Shown piece after piece: positions 11,962 to 23,462 of a DNA stretch of 64,000 nt. The position numbers and the translations under genes are program-made. Positions within the stretch are counted from its first letter, which is position 1; every line of letters begins with the position of its first letter. This DNA is from Taiwanofungus camphoratus (Eukaryota > Basidiomycota > Agaricomycetes > Polyporales > Taiwanofungaceae). The stretch is taken from the NCBI GenBank assembly GCA_003999685.1, contig CP021220.1:1612001-1676000 (forward strand). The letters run 5' to 3'. Under the pieces are notes generated by a model. The model saw nothing but the letters and a program-made list of their open reading frames with translations. It searched no databases and was not told the DNA's origin.

Positions 11962-13520
11962 TCACCTATCGTCAGTGCCGCCTGTGCTTTCTGCGATAGA
12001 TGACGGCTTGTCGTTGGCGGCCACCTCGGACTGGCCGAATTCAGGTGTCTCGCCTATTGCAGTCTCGCCAATGATATACCGGAGGACGTCGCTCAGCGTG
12101 ATGATGCCGAGCAGCCGGCCTTTCTTGCCACCTTTACGCTCTTCATCCTAGACGAGATTCGCAAGAATTTCGAATCAACGTCGCTGCCACGTCAGGAAGA
12201 TGGAAAGGCCTCACCTCCCCCTCCACCACGACCAGTCGGTGGACACGCCGCCTTTTGATCAGTTGCATTAAAGTACCCAAGGAGTCGGACGCGGTACAAA
12301 CGACAACGCCGGGGAAATCAGGGGAGCGCTGGTTCAACGCCTCGGAGATTGTCAGATCGAGCGACTGATAGACACCCAGTCGAACGAGTGTCTGTGGGGG
12401 AGACGTAGCGTCAGTTGGTCTGACCATCAAGGTAAAAAGATGAAAAAGAGAAGCGACGCACGATGACATCAACAGTCTCATATAGATTGACGACTATACC
12501 TTCTTCATCTATGATGGGTACCGCGGAGATACCACGCTCGGAAAACATATGTACAACGTCGAACACCGGTGTCGACATGGTTGCAGTAGCGATTGGGTGG
12601 AAGCGGTTGAAACCCTCTGGTGCATCGTCCCCAATGGCCGTAGAGTCACAAACATATGTGCCAATGTTCAACTTCCTGAGGGGCAGGTGCAGCTGTTGGA
12701 TTTCCTTGCCGCACTGTGTGTTATCGAATTTCAAACCAGTCAATTCAAACCAGTCAACTCAATACGGCCTAGCTGAGCGCAGACAACCGCTGGGACTAAC
12801 ATTTATGGAAATAAATTTCAGCAACCGATACTGGGTCAGAATCGACACAATGACTTCGTGTCCTGTCTCGGTATCCTCGTCGAGCAGTGGTACGCGACGC
12901 GCATGAGTCTGAATCAGTAATTTGGCAGCATCGTAGAGGGAGGCAGAGGGATGTGAGCGTTGCATAGGCGGAGTTGCGACTCCGAGGCTTCTCTCAATAT
13001 CTGCGGAGATGGGACGCATTATGTGCCTCAAAAGGGAACAACACGTAAAAGAAGCCGTACCTCTGAGTGACTCTAAACGGAAAGTTTCTACATCGGCGGC
13101 TGCGCTGTCGTAGGACGAAAACTGATAGTAGTACTGGATGAGGTGGATGATGTCCGATACTGTGAACATTCCTGCAAAGCACGACCTCTCGCTGTTCCAC
13201 AGTGGGGCAGACACGGCACCTGTGCATCGCAAAGAGATGTGAAGCAATAATTAGGACCGCAACTCAGCACGACACTGACCATTGTGCAGTAGGCATTGAA
13301 GTGCCTTCCTTACCTCCAGCTTCGAATCAAGCACAATCAGCCTGAAGCTGACTGGAAACGAGTCGTAGCACATGCGACCTTTGAGGTACGCCTTGATCGC
13401 ATGCAGGCTTGCTTCATGCGTTTCCGGTGTAAAAGGAGGTAAATGTGAGTTCGCACGAGTCCTTCGTGAGCCCTTCCGTCTGACATTGGGTGAGGAATTG
13501 GGTGAGAGCGTGGAGTTCAT
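11962..13520 (-). CDS. SNF4: AMP-activated kinase gamma subunit, four CBS domains
   Basis: Nucleotide-sensing regulatory subunit of the SNF1/AMPK complex that controls growth on poor carbon sources. Starts MNSTLSPNSSPNVRRKGSRR; the first 30 or so residues are basic and disordered. Four CBS modules follow in order. Recognisable stretches are LKGRMCYDSFPVSFRLIVLD, APLWNSERSCFAGMFTVSD, DAAKLLIQTHARRVPLLD, TMSTPVFDVVHMFSERGI and LMQLIKRRRVHRLVVVEGE, and the end is GRLLGIITLSDVLRYIIGE. At least five short introns. The C-terminal tail is 30 residues of low complexity ending SSIAESTGGTDDR. Divergent from the SPRY gene at 13839; the 318-bp spacer holds both promoters. Confidence 0.93.
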
Positions 13521-13838
13521 GTCGAGATAGCCATGCAGCGCGTCTGCAAACGAAGTTATTGACTGTTAGGCGGTGTTAGCAGTCACCTGTGCCTCGTTGC
13601 GGGGCATAGCACGCTGCCCCGCGCTGACTAAGCCGGGCATGCCAGCCATTCCGGCCCGGAATTGGCCGTATATGCCCAACCCATCGCCGCTACCGCCGAG
13701 CACATTCGCCGAGGGTCCACCGCACGGCACTGCCTGTTGGGCGCATATCTGTTCAGACCGTCTCCGCTTCCCACCACGACCAGTTGCTTCATTCGTTTCG
13801 TCTACTGACCACCTTTTCTACCCTCTGTTCTCTAGGTT

Positions 13839-15834
13839 ATGGGGCGGACCGAATGGCTCGCGGTCCCACACGACCACACGAGCTGGGATGATGTCGCTGA
13901 TGCACTTTCAGCCGGAGTGCAGGTCATGCGAGATACGTTCGGTGGCTCGGTCGACGTGCTTGACGACCGCAACCCACCCAATGGCGGTCCACGCGATGCG
14001 TTCTATATCCTCCTACCACTCCTTATCGTCCTCTCCACATTCCTCTTCCTCCTACTGCTCTTTCTAGTATGTGTCATCCTCCTTCGCAGGCGACGAGGGA
14101 TCATGTTGAGAGACAACGATGGTCCGATCGACATGAGCCGGGAAGACCTCGTGGAGGGTGAAGGCGGCTTCGAAGGCGTCGAGTCCCGCTGGCTGGAGAC
14201 GGTGACAGAAGCAGAACGCCGACCGTATCTGCGGGCGAAAGGTGAGAAGATTGTATGCTTAGATAGCCGATGTATTGACATCCTACGATCGCATTCTCTA
14301 TCCAGACTATCAACTTCAATTTCTTCCCAACTCACTGCCTACTGACATCACGCTATCGCAGTTCCTCTCCATCCAAGAGAAGGGCGTGTCCGCCTGGTCG
14401 TTCGAGCCAGATTTCGAGGCAATGTCGTCGATGCTGGTTCACGCGCGAACGGAAATTACCTTTCTTCCTGATCCGTCTTCAGCTACTTCAGTACAGTCCA
14501 ACCTTCCGTTGCCCAAGCTCAACGAGGTCTATTACTGGGAAGTGAAGATGTTCGATCTTCCCGAAACTACCAATGTCGCGGTTGGTCTGGCAACCAAACC
14601 ATATCCATCCTTCCGTCTTCCGGGTCTGTGCCGCTACTCTGTTGCATATCACTCAAACGGGGATAAATCGCATAATTATCCATTCACTGCTACTCCATAT
14701 GGTTCACCTCTCAAGGAGGGCGACGTTCTAGGTGTTGGATATCGTACTCGCACAGGAACAGTGTTCTTCACGAAGAATGGCCGGAAGATGGAAGATGCGT
14801 TCATCGGGCTCAACAATTGGAACCTGTTCCCGACAATAGGCGCAGACGGTCCTTGTAGTGTTCACGTCAACCTTGGTCAATCTGGGTTTGTCTTCATCGA
14901 GGCGAACGTGAAGAAGTGGGGTTTGGCGCCCAGCGTGGGAACGCTTGCACCACCCCCTCCGTACGGGAGTGAACGAGGTAGCCTACTCCTCGCAGCGGGC
15001 GGTGATATTCTGCCTCAGAGTCCTCCTGGGGGGTCGTCACGCTCACGGCGTTCTCACCGCTCGCGTAGACCAAGAAGTGTACTCTCCGACCCTTCGTCTC
15101 TGCATGGCACTCCTCTGGCTTCTCCGCCACTACCGGAGACGCCCCCTCCTCCAATAACGCCCATTCAAGAAGAAGCCGAGGGCAGTAACTATGCGGCTCC
15201 CTCAGTTTCCCGGAGGTACATCTCGCCCACTGACATGCCATTCCATACGCCTCCTAATGCTAACCTACCTTCCTCGCCAACCCCAAGTTCCGATGTGCGC
15301 AATACCGCCGTCCCGGATGAAGAGTGGTCGTCCGGGTCTGGCTCGTCGCGGTCGTCGCGATCTCATTCACGCGACAATGCACGTGCAGGTGCGAACCAGT
15401 TCAACATGCCTCGCCCCCAGCCATTTACATTCACTCACGCACGCACGGGCTCGCGCTCTTCGTGTGCAGGTTCAGAGCTGGCGATCCACGTCCACCCGCC
15501 GCCAGATTCCCCAACAAGTCCCGGTCCACCTACGCCTGACTTGAGCGATATTCGTCTGCAGGCGTTAGCATCCACCAGCACTTCTTCTGCTGCTTCTGGC
15601 TCACACGCTACCGCTAGCTCGCACGCCGTTGCGCGTGCCTTGGACGCGTCGAACCATGATCCACCCGCCTACTCTCCCCTCGACGCTTATGCATACTCGG
15701 AGGGAGTGCACATCGACCTCCCTGCTGAGATCATTGCAGCGGCATTGGAGAGGGGAACAATTCCATCGAATATGGTTGGGAGCCCAAATTCATCGCGATC
15801 AGACAGACAGAGAAGTCGAAGGGAGAGGCGATAG
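13839..15834 (+). CDS. SPRY-domain endosomal membrane protein, Ssh4/Ear1-like Rsp5 adaptor
   Basis: Two exons (13839-14241, 14306-15834) encode 643 residues. Residues about 48-80 form one transmembrane helix (AFYILLPLLIVLSTFLFLLL) followed by basic RRRRG. Next comes a conserved linker and a B30.2/SPRY domain (VYYWEVKMFDLPETTNVAVG, GDVLGVGYRTRTGTVFFTKN, LFPTIGADGPCSVHVNLGQSG). The tail is long, disordered and Ser/Pro-rich, with two PPxY-type motifs: PPPYGS soon after SPRY and DPPAYSPLDAY near the C-terminus. Membrane anchor plus SPRY plus PPxY is the layout of yeast Ssh4 and Ear1, which recruit the ubiquitin ligase Rsp5 to endosomal cargo for vacuolar sorting. The start at 13839 is the first ATG in frame. 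The upstream acceptor-like ctctag leaves an extra 5' exon possible. Confidence 0.85.
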
Positions 15835-18800
15835 TAATGCTCAATATACGGAGTCGTCACCGCATGCGTGGGGTTCACCACGGTTCGTTTCCTAGTTATT
15901 GTATTATTATTTGAGTGGGCTAAGTGTAGTACTGGGCAGTCTTGTTGAGGAGCCAAGCACATGTTGTAATTATCTGTCTCTTTCTATCTTGTTGTGGCAG
16001 CAATCTTCTCTATATCATATCTTGATCGAGCGTCATTCGTCATGGACCTACTCTAGAAGTCTGGATTCAAGTACTAAGTCTTTCCCTACATTCATCCAAG
16101 CGCATTTTTGCCTCGCAATTGCATTTGTCCCCATTCCTCCCAAGGCCTTGTGCCCTGTAAATGTCAACGAAAGTGCCTGGTGGCGAGTACTTAATATGGA
16201 ACCACGTATGCGACGCCACACGATCGAACGCGCGTGCCTCCACGCACTGAACGCTTCACGTCTTCTGTCATGCAAGTATCCTCCCAAGGTACGGTCGCCG
16301 AGGAGAATCAGGTCATAAACTGAGATTCTCGTCTCAAAATCAACGCGTGAAAACCCAGAACCTCGGCTAGGGGCCGCTAACACCAATTTCCGCGCTAATT
16401 TTGGTGTCACGTGCCTAACTTCTCGGGTGGCCCAACTTGCTCACCTAGGCTCCAGGATCTTCTGAGCGTAAATTTCCATTGTAAACTGACTTATGTGTCT
16501 ATCTTAAAATCTCTGAGGGGTGTAAGAAGGTGTAAGAAGTGGGCCTTCAGTGTTATGCGCTCATGAGGCCTGCCAGAGCGCGGCGGTTGCCGAGAGTTAC
16601 GTGTGATGGAGTCACATTCGGGTAACATACCAGATCTCGGGCATTTATTATTTACATAAGACAGCTCTAGACCCTGCCTGCTCACTATTCCGCCCTCGGC
16701 GATGGCGCCAGTGTGCTCCTCAACGTCTGTTATGATGAGCACAAGCATTCCAGCGACATGCTCATTCAACTCATCATAGGAAGATGATAGGATTGATTAC
16801 TGAAGATGAATTAAATAAATAGTATCACATAGCAGTTGCTACGTACATAGATATCACCTTCCTATGTGTTGAGCTCAATGGATAAGACAATGAGCTCGAC
16901 GGTGTGGACGATGAGCGGCCAGAAAGGCCGCTGTGTGCCGATGGCACGGGAGGCACGGGTACCAAAAATAGCACGGGAAATGCATGAGACCCGAGAAAAC
17001 AGCCGAGAGGCCGGAGCTTGAGCTTGAAACTTGTGACGAGAATCTCAGTTTATGACCTGATTCTCCTCGGCGACCGTACAAGGTCAATAAGTACACTAAA
17101 TTCAAAGTCTACACGTCCGAGAAATGAATTGTAGTCCGACTGCAAATTTCAGAGCCCGATGTACACCTGTGCTGTGGCTGTTGAACTGCGTGTAAGCTGG
17201 GGTGTAATCAGTGCATCAAACAAAGACCTTAGTCTGCTCCTTAGAAAGTAACTCTGCTATGCAGCTATGACGTCCAGAGGTCATCTGACCCGATGTTGGA
17301 CTTCAACTTCGAACAAGTTTCCCTGTCGACACGTCGATGTCGCCCGCCGCCCACTGTCCACATCTATCGCACTGGCTATTCAACGATGGCTTCTTATCGA
17401 TTGAACAAACCAATAAGGGAATGCTTGGTCCCTCATTCATATCATCACATTGAGTCAGCTGGCACAGGACACCCTGATTCTGTGCATAGCTCAGCATCTT
17501 ACACTTCGCAATGAGTACGTCTTGTTGCGCTAATGTTGTCCGGCAGGTATATATAATCACTTGTTGACGAGGTTAGTGTGGTCACACCACCTGGTTTGAA
17601 GGTCTCTACAAGTCGTCCATGGCTAGAAGGCATGGTTGCGTAGCGCATAGTGCCGCTACTAGCTCAATTATTTGCTTTTGTAGTACTGTTTTTAACAATG
17701 CTTTTGCTATCTATTACGGCCATTACTGATCTCACATTTTGGATATGGTTATATACGTGGCATTGCATGAAACAATAGGCTGCCTACAGTTTGTTGCACA
17801 AGTACACCAACGGTCTTTGTTTTAGAAGCGGCGCACAAGCGTGCAATGATCGGGACTGTCAGCCGCTGACTGTAATCAGACTACCCTCGGACGTGTAGTA
17901 GTATTACGAGGCTCATCGAGTGCTGTTGTCGGTTTTAACGTGGATAGATCGTCCCCCGACGATCCCGTCATCTTACGTCGTGATTGATGACCAGCGTCCA
18001 GGTGGTGCCACCCGAGGCAAAATAGACGCTCAATCGAATCAAGGAGTCTCGTGATTGCAGGAAAACGCATACTGTCTACGGGCGCAGATTGTTCACAAGT
18101 TCCTCGTTTTGTTAAGACCTGTGCGCCTACGCTTATGCCTACTTAGAGAATAATCGATATATACTCATGTTGGAGGAGCGAGGTGTACCAGACGCCAGCC
18201 ACTTGCATCATGTTTGATGATGCTGCCTGAACCGCTCGGATCTGGATGCACACGATTCTGCCATCGCCCGCAACAGCATCATCATGAATCAATCTGGCAA
18301 TGGAGCAGGTGCCCAAACAGTCGCTCCGTGACATTGATAGATGAAAAATTGGCGACTACAGTCCGACTTCCCCGCCCTGTCGTGGAATTCTCATCCTGGT
18401 ACTCTGCAATCTACCTTCAGAATCGCGTTAAAATAAGTCGTGCCAGGTCCTGTGTGCGCTCGAGAACCAAGGTGCATATTCGGGGTATTGATCACAACGG
18501 ATGCGCCTTTTAGTAGTCTCGTGCGTGCCAGAGCAAGAACTGCTTGCGAACAATCTGACGCTCCTTTTGATCATTTTTGACAGCCAATATCAGTTCGCTT
18601 CTTCGCTCCCTCTCGCTTCACTCGGCAAACCGACCTTCATCAGCGGCAACATGGGTATGTGTTGTCCGAATCACAACTGTCGGTCCCAACAAGCCTCCCT
18701 TATGCCCTGAGTATGGCCAATAGCGTACCAGGTAGGGACGCAGACCATCTGTGGTTGTTCACGTGCGTGTATAAACTATTCTTAACTTCTAGCCTGCATT

Positions 18801-19456
18801 GTCCACTAACGGTCGATGACCAGCGCAAAGTGCACCGACATCAAGAGTTTCACCGCTCATGGAGCAAACATTGGTAACGAAACAGCGCATCACTGGATGA
18901 TGTGAAAGCGATCGTGCTTTGTAGACACCGAGACTGATATTAGGATCATAGCATTCGGGAGGCATTAGTGATAGGTTTGTCTCGTCGCTTGAGTTCTCAA
19001 GTTGAATCCTGCGGTGTCTGCAGCCCTTGATCTTGATATACTCCATGCCGCTGTCAAGAATGTCTTTGGTCTCCCAACCTTTGGTCCGCGCAAGCGGTCT
19101 GACGATGCCTTAGGCTATCGGTCCTACGTTTGAAGGGTGCGTCATGGTGCCTTTCGTCCCCTCGAAATGTCTGACAGATTGTTGTGAGAGATAGACAGTT
19201 GCTATTTTGATCAAAATCAGTCAGCAATCATACTCAGCGAAGGCCGCCATCTGTCGGGCCTACGTATTCTGTTTGCAGGCTGCGCACGTTCGCGTGAGCA
19301 GGGCCCACAGGGCCATGTCCGACGGAAAATGCACTGGATGCGCCTCGCCCTCTGCATCTCACGACCTCCATTGGCTTTGCATGCGGTGCTGCTGTCTTTA
19401 GTGTCAACGTGAAACGTTCCAAGTGCCGATGTCCTCGGCAAACTCAGGTCAAAGTG
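15835..19456. other. Gene-poor intergenic region
   Basis: About 3.6 kb without a supportable gene. Open frames are short and scattered over both strands. The only structured feature is the 45-bp inverted repeat pair at 16289 and 17035 (listed separately). Base composition is more AT-rich than in flanking genes. Confidence 0.55.
16289..17079. repeat. 791-bp segment bounded by 45-bp perfect inverted repeats
   Basis: Bases 16289-16333 (beginning GTACGGTCGCCGAGGAGAAT) and 17035-17079 are exact reverse complements over 45 bp, separated by 701 bp. Both ends are flanked by AAG (CCAAG before, AAGGT after), a possible 3-bp target duplication. The interior has no coding potential that I can support. 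It could be a non-autonomous TIR transposon or a fold-back produced by local rearrangement. Confidence 0.7.
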
Positions 19457-19464
19457 TATAAAAG
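19457..19464 (+). promoter_or_regulatory. TATA box of the secreted-protein gene
   Basis: TATAAAAG lies 98 bp before the ATG at 19562, followed by a C/T-rich leader. This is a normal spacing for a strongly expressed fungal gene, with transcription start about 30 bp downstream. Confidence 0.5.
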
Positions 19465-19561
19465 CTCGCTCTGTGAGGCCTTCTACACCTAGTTCCTTAC
19501 CTCCCACATCCTAGCAACACTTCTCTACTTGACTTCGCAGTCTCATCACCTCTTCTAAAAG

Positions 19562-20465
19562 ATGTTCTCCAAGGTCGCTGTTGCGTTCGTCGCTGCCGCT
19601 ATGGCTTTCGTCTCGGTCAACGCAGAGTCCCACACCGTGTCCTTCACCAACAAGTCAGATATTTTTCATCTCTGTCGCTGCTCTGGCCATTGACCGTTTC
19701 CGTATCTGTAGCTGCGGTTACGGAACTGTTCGTAAAACTAACTAATGTTCAAAGCTATACTGTGGTAGCTCAAACCCCACACCTTATTACAGCCGACCTT
19801 GATAGGCCAGGATGGCTCCACTTTGTCGACAGGCGGTTCCTGGACCAGCAACGGCGCCGCCAATGGGCTCATCGCGTACGGATATTTCCCTGCACAATTG
19901 CTCTCAAGGTGCCCAGAGCTGACAACATGTTTTCAGTTTCCTTCAGACAGGAGGCTGCGGTGCTAACGGCGAGAGCTGCACACTCGTCGAGGCCACACTC
20001 TCAAACGGCTACAGCAGCGCCGATATCTCCTTGATCTCACCGTCAGTAGTTTTAACCGCTCTCTCAGCGTGTCACGGAACCTGAAATTTTCCCTATTTCT
20101 AGCCATGCGTTCTCGGTTACCAGCGGCTTCGGGTCAGTAAAGACGATTTGTTCGACTGGGTGGTCAAATAGCTGACTTGTAATAATGCGAATTGTGCAGC
20201 TACTACAACGGCTGCGATGGCGCGGGCGCGGACTGTAAGTAGTCTTAGTTTTCTGACATTGCAGGGATCGTCCACAACTTAACTCTGCACCTCTAGGCAA
20301 CAACGCCGACTGCTCAGATGCTTTCCACAGCTCCGATCAGACTTGGGTACAGGTCGGCTGCTCTGCTGCTGATGTAAGTCAAGCACTATACTCGATGAGG
20401 TTGCTGATGCTGAGGGTCTCGTCATATTTCCAAAGGTCGACCTGTCCATCACTTTCTGCGACTAA
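19562..20465 (+). CDS. Small secreted cysteine-rich glycopeptide-type protein
   Basis: Short exons joined by small introns give about 150 residues. A classical signal peptide (MFSKVAVAFVAAAMAFVSVNA) is followed by ESHTVSFTNNCGYGTPTLIG, DGSTLSTGGSWTSNGAANG, TGGCGANGESCTLVEATLSN, DISLISPHAFSVTSGFGYY, NGCDGAGADC and a tail DQTWVQVGCSAADVDLSITFCD. Cysteines are regularly spaced and the opening resembles thaumatin-like folds. Basidiomycete genomes carry families of such proteins, usually annotated only as glycopeptide. It has a TATA promoter and no linked biosynthetic genes. Role in wall, host or substrate interaction is not known. Exact exon edges in the middle are less certain than the two ends. 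Confidence 0.75.
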
Positions 20466-23462
20466 ACGCTTCGAGAACTTCCTCTAAGGCTTTAATCTTG
20501 ATATTCCATCCTTTGTTGGACTACATTATTTATAGTGGACAAATGAACATTTGACGTTTTTCGAACATGATGATGTGCGGAAATGGAATTGAAAGCTAGC
20601 TCTACAGATTAAACGAGCAGCGTTATATTGAAAGGGCCATGAGGGGATTACACTCTGCACCTCCGGCTTTCATCGATCGCATGAGCTCTATTTATACGTG
20701 ACGGTTGGCAGCTGGAGTAAATTCCTGTCCACCAGCACAGTCAAAGGTGTATGATCATGTCTCTGAGCTTAAGATTGCGAAAATGAGCCATATACTTTCA
20801 TTCACTATGGCTAGTGCTCTCTGAGCCTTATGTAATGCATAATGATTCTGCGTGGGAGCAGCTTCGAATCCGATATTTGGACCTGCCCTAAGCCAATGGT
20901 CTGTGCGCAGGTGACGGAATGGATATAAACAAGCTGCTGCCCATAGAAACAACTCATACTTACCTTGATGGCACAAGCCCCCTCACCTACATGGGTTTAT
21001 GGGCCGCGGGGGTCTCTCATAGCACGGCGACCATGTCCCCAGGGGGAACCTGTGGTTTGTATGGGCTCCGGCTCATGCACCGTCTCAATATTTTCCTGTC
21101 CTGCTTCGGCCCTCGGGCTGGGCAGGCCTTATTTTTTGTCCCTAAGTAGCTTTAACCCTAACCCTATGCACACCTAGGATACCATGTGTTCTTGATAGTC
21201 AGACTCGGACTGCATAACAGTACTTTTGTTTCATGCATTGACAAGGACATTTTCTTTATGTGGCTCGTTCTTTGAGAGTCAAGATTATCCTCGATGCTGC
21301 TGAAAGCTTGCCAGATAAGCTTGGATGTCATTGATATCTTCTTTCCTCGTTGGGAGCATCCCGTTGCACTCCTCCTCCTGTTGTCCTGGTGTGTGTGATG
21401 AATCCGTGTTCTGGTTGGCTCGGCTGACACAGCCACTCTCCATGTCAGTTTGATTTGTTGCGAAATTTCTGCTCCTTCGCATCCGCTGGCACCCTCTTAA
21501 CTTCCTTCTTGGCCATTTCCCGAATGCCGCATAGAGTGTAAGGCCTGCAGTCATGAAGACCACGGCAAGAATGATGCCAATCAGGTTCCTCCGTCCTATG
21601 GGGCTGACGTTCCGCGTAAGGGTGGGTTGCGGTATCACTGCTTGAGTGTGCGTACTTCCAAAGCCGATAACTGGACCCGGCCCACACATGGTGTGATTGA
21701 GTGAGCAAACGTAGTCTTCATGGACGTTTGGCGAGGATGTGAACATTGTGTGATACTTCTAGGTGATGATGTCGGGCTTCTGACGGGACGGAGGGCAGTA
21801 TGTTGAGGCAGATGTGGAAAATCGCAGATGGGCCGTTTCATTCTACCTTGTCCTGGAGGCTGACAAGGTCTGGTGTGTGGACAAACGAACGTTCCGTCTT
21901 TGGACTACTGGTCAGGATTCAGACGTGATTCAAGTGTTATACAACTGTTTCAGAAAGACTTGCCTTCATGAATAGTGAGAGTATTTACTCAAGGATACGT
22001 TCTTCCTGATTTGCAGCAGCAGGTGCACACTGATGTCAAAGTTTGCCAGTATATCGCTTCCTCTGAAGCATCCGACCTTAAACCCAATTGTCCGTCGAGA
22101 TGAAGGGTGTCATTCCACTCTGCAACCAGCCGACAGCGGGTTTCTCTCGTGTTTCCGTGCTCGCATGAACACCTGCTCCCGCAGTTAGTTGGTTCAGAAC
22201 GGTGGTCATACGACGGCGATGCCACGGCACCTCAAGCCCATCAACATCTGTCTTCGCAGATATATGTTTTGAAAAAATTTTGTACTAAAACAGGGTGACC
22301 TTCATAGGCCTGATTTAATATGTCCGCCTCAATGTGCTTCAATGTGCGGACCTTGTTCACAATACATCCGAGTTGTGACGTACGTTAGATTCATGCTACA
22401 AGCTGACGTGAGATTTTGATTGGCTGGTGCTTGTTTCTAACCCAACCCCACTCGCTCTTGACTAGCCGTGTCGAGTGCGTGGATTCGAAGGTGAATAATG
22501 GCATTGTCCTGTCAATGCGTCAATGTCCAGGCTACCGTTGAACGACCCGGGCATGCTACAGAAACCACAGTGACCGCAAAGTAGCTTTCCCTACTAGGTG
22601 GTCGTTCATTCTCTCCGAATCCCTGCAGCAAGTCGGCCTCACATATGGTGCGCAAGATGTCATTTTTATGATGCTGTCTCACAAATAATGCTTCATCTCC
22701 ACATACATAATGGTGCTACATTCTGATATGCAAGCTGTGTGCGTCGGAACTTGTTGCCAACTTTCAAGTTTGGGCTCAGCTTCATTCCCATGACCGTTTG
22801 CCCAGACTGGTCAAGTCGTCTGTCGAAGGCTCACATTGGTCGTTGTGCATAAAGTACCATTAAGGGCAGAACTAGTAGCTTCTGCTTTCGCCTTCAAATG
22901 TGTTACTTGCCCAGGTACGCCTCGATCACCTGAGTCTGGCGGCCATGGTGCATGAGTTTCCGTGCGCTTATCGTGATGGTGTATGTCATTCTCCTTAGGT
23001 ACCTGTGGTGCAAACGGTGAGAACTGGACTACGATAGAGGTGATACTTTCTAACGAAGAGAGCGTGGTCGATACAACTCTCATTCCACTGCGAGCTATTT
23101 CGTTATCACGATCGTGTCTTTGAAGGCTGAAGTACACATGCTAACCGGCTTCTCAGTTATTATGGTGGATGCCAGGACTACGACGAAGACTGAGTGGAGA
23201 CGTGTGAGACTCATCACCCATCCCTACCTCAGTTGAGCCGGTCGGACCAACGAACCTAGTTCATATATACATTTGGCATGAATAAGAATTCTTACACGCG
23301 TTGCTTCATGAACGTGAAAGGAAGCTCGGTTCGCTTGAGCAGACATACAAACGAATAGTGCACACCAGTCTTCAATCTTGATTTACTATAACAACACGTA
23401 TGATGCTGTATATACTTCAAATCAGTCAATAGAAATTATTCCTCGTCCATTCTCGGCCCAGA
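20466..23462. other. Mostly intergenic region
   Basis: About 3 kb with one possible minus-strand membrane-protein frame (21285-21746) and a short telomere-type AACCCTAACCCTA at 21154-21166. A further minus-strand frame at 23226 begins MSLTRLHSVFVVVLAST and looks like a signal peptide. It is followed by an N-glycosylation-rich frame down to about 22811. I could not find splice sites that link these into one gene. Confidence 0.5.
21285..21746 (-). CDS. Possible single-pass membrane protein of 153 residues
   Basis: Unrecognised. The frame starts MFTSSPNVHEDYVCSLNHTM, has two cysteines and an N-glycosylation site in a short ectodomain, then one hydrophobic helix (NLIGIILAVVFMTAGLTLYA) followed by a basic stop-transfer stretch KWPRRKLRG. 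A polar cytoplasmic tail ends AYLASFQQHRG. The topology is internally consistent, which argues for a real gene or a 3' exon of one. There is no signal peptide in this frame, so an upstream exon may be missing, or the protein may insert by its internal helix. Confidence 0.4.
   Translation of the reverse strand: MFTSSPNVHEDYVCSLNHTMCGPGPVIGFGSTHTQAVIPQPTLTRNVSPIGRRNLIGIILAVVFMTAGLTLYAAFGKWPRRKLRGCQRMRRSRNFATNQTDMESGCVSRANQNTDSSHTPGQQEEECNGMLPTRKEDINDIQAYLASFQQHRG

Noticed and set aside
13573-13838. Upstream coding exon for the SPRY gene starting at 13573 or 13639
   Set aside because: The frame does not join to the SPRY exon in phase through the available donor, so the ATG at 13839 was kept.
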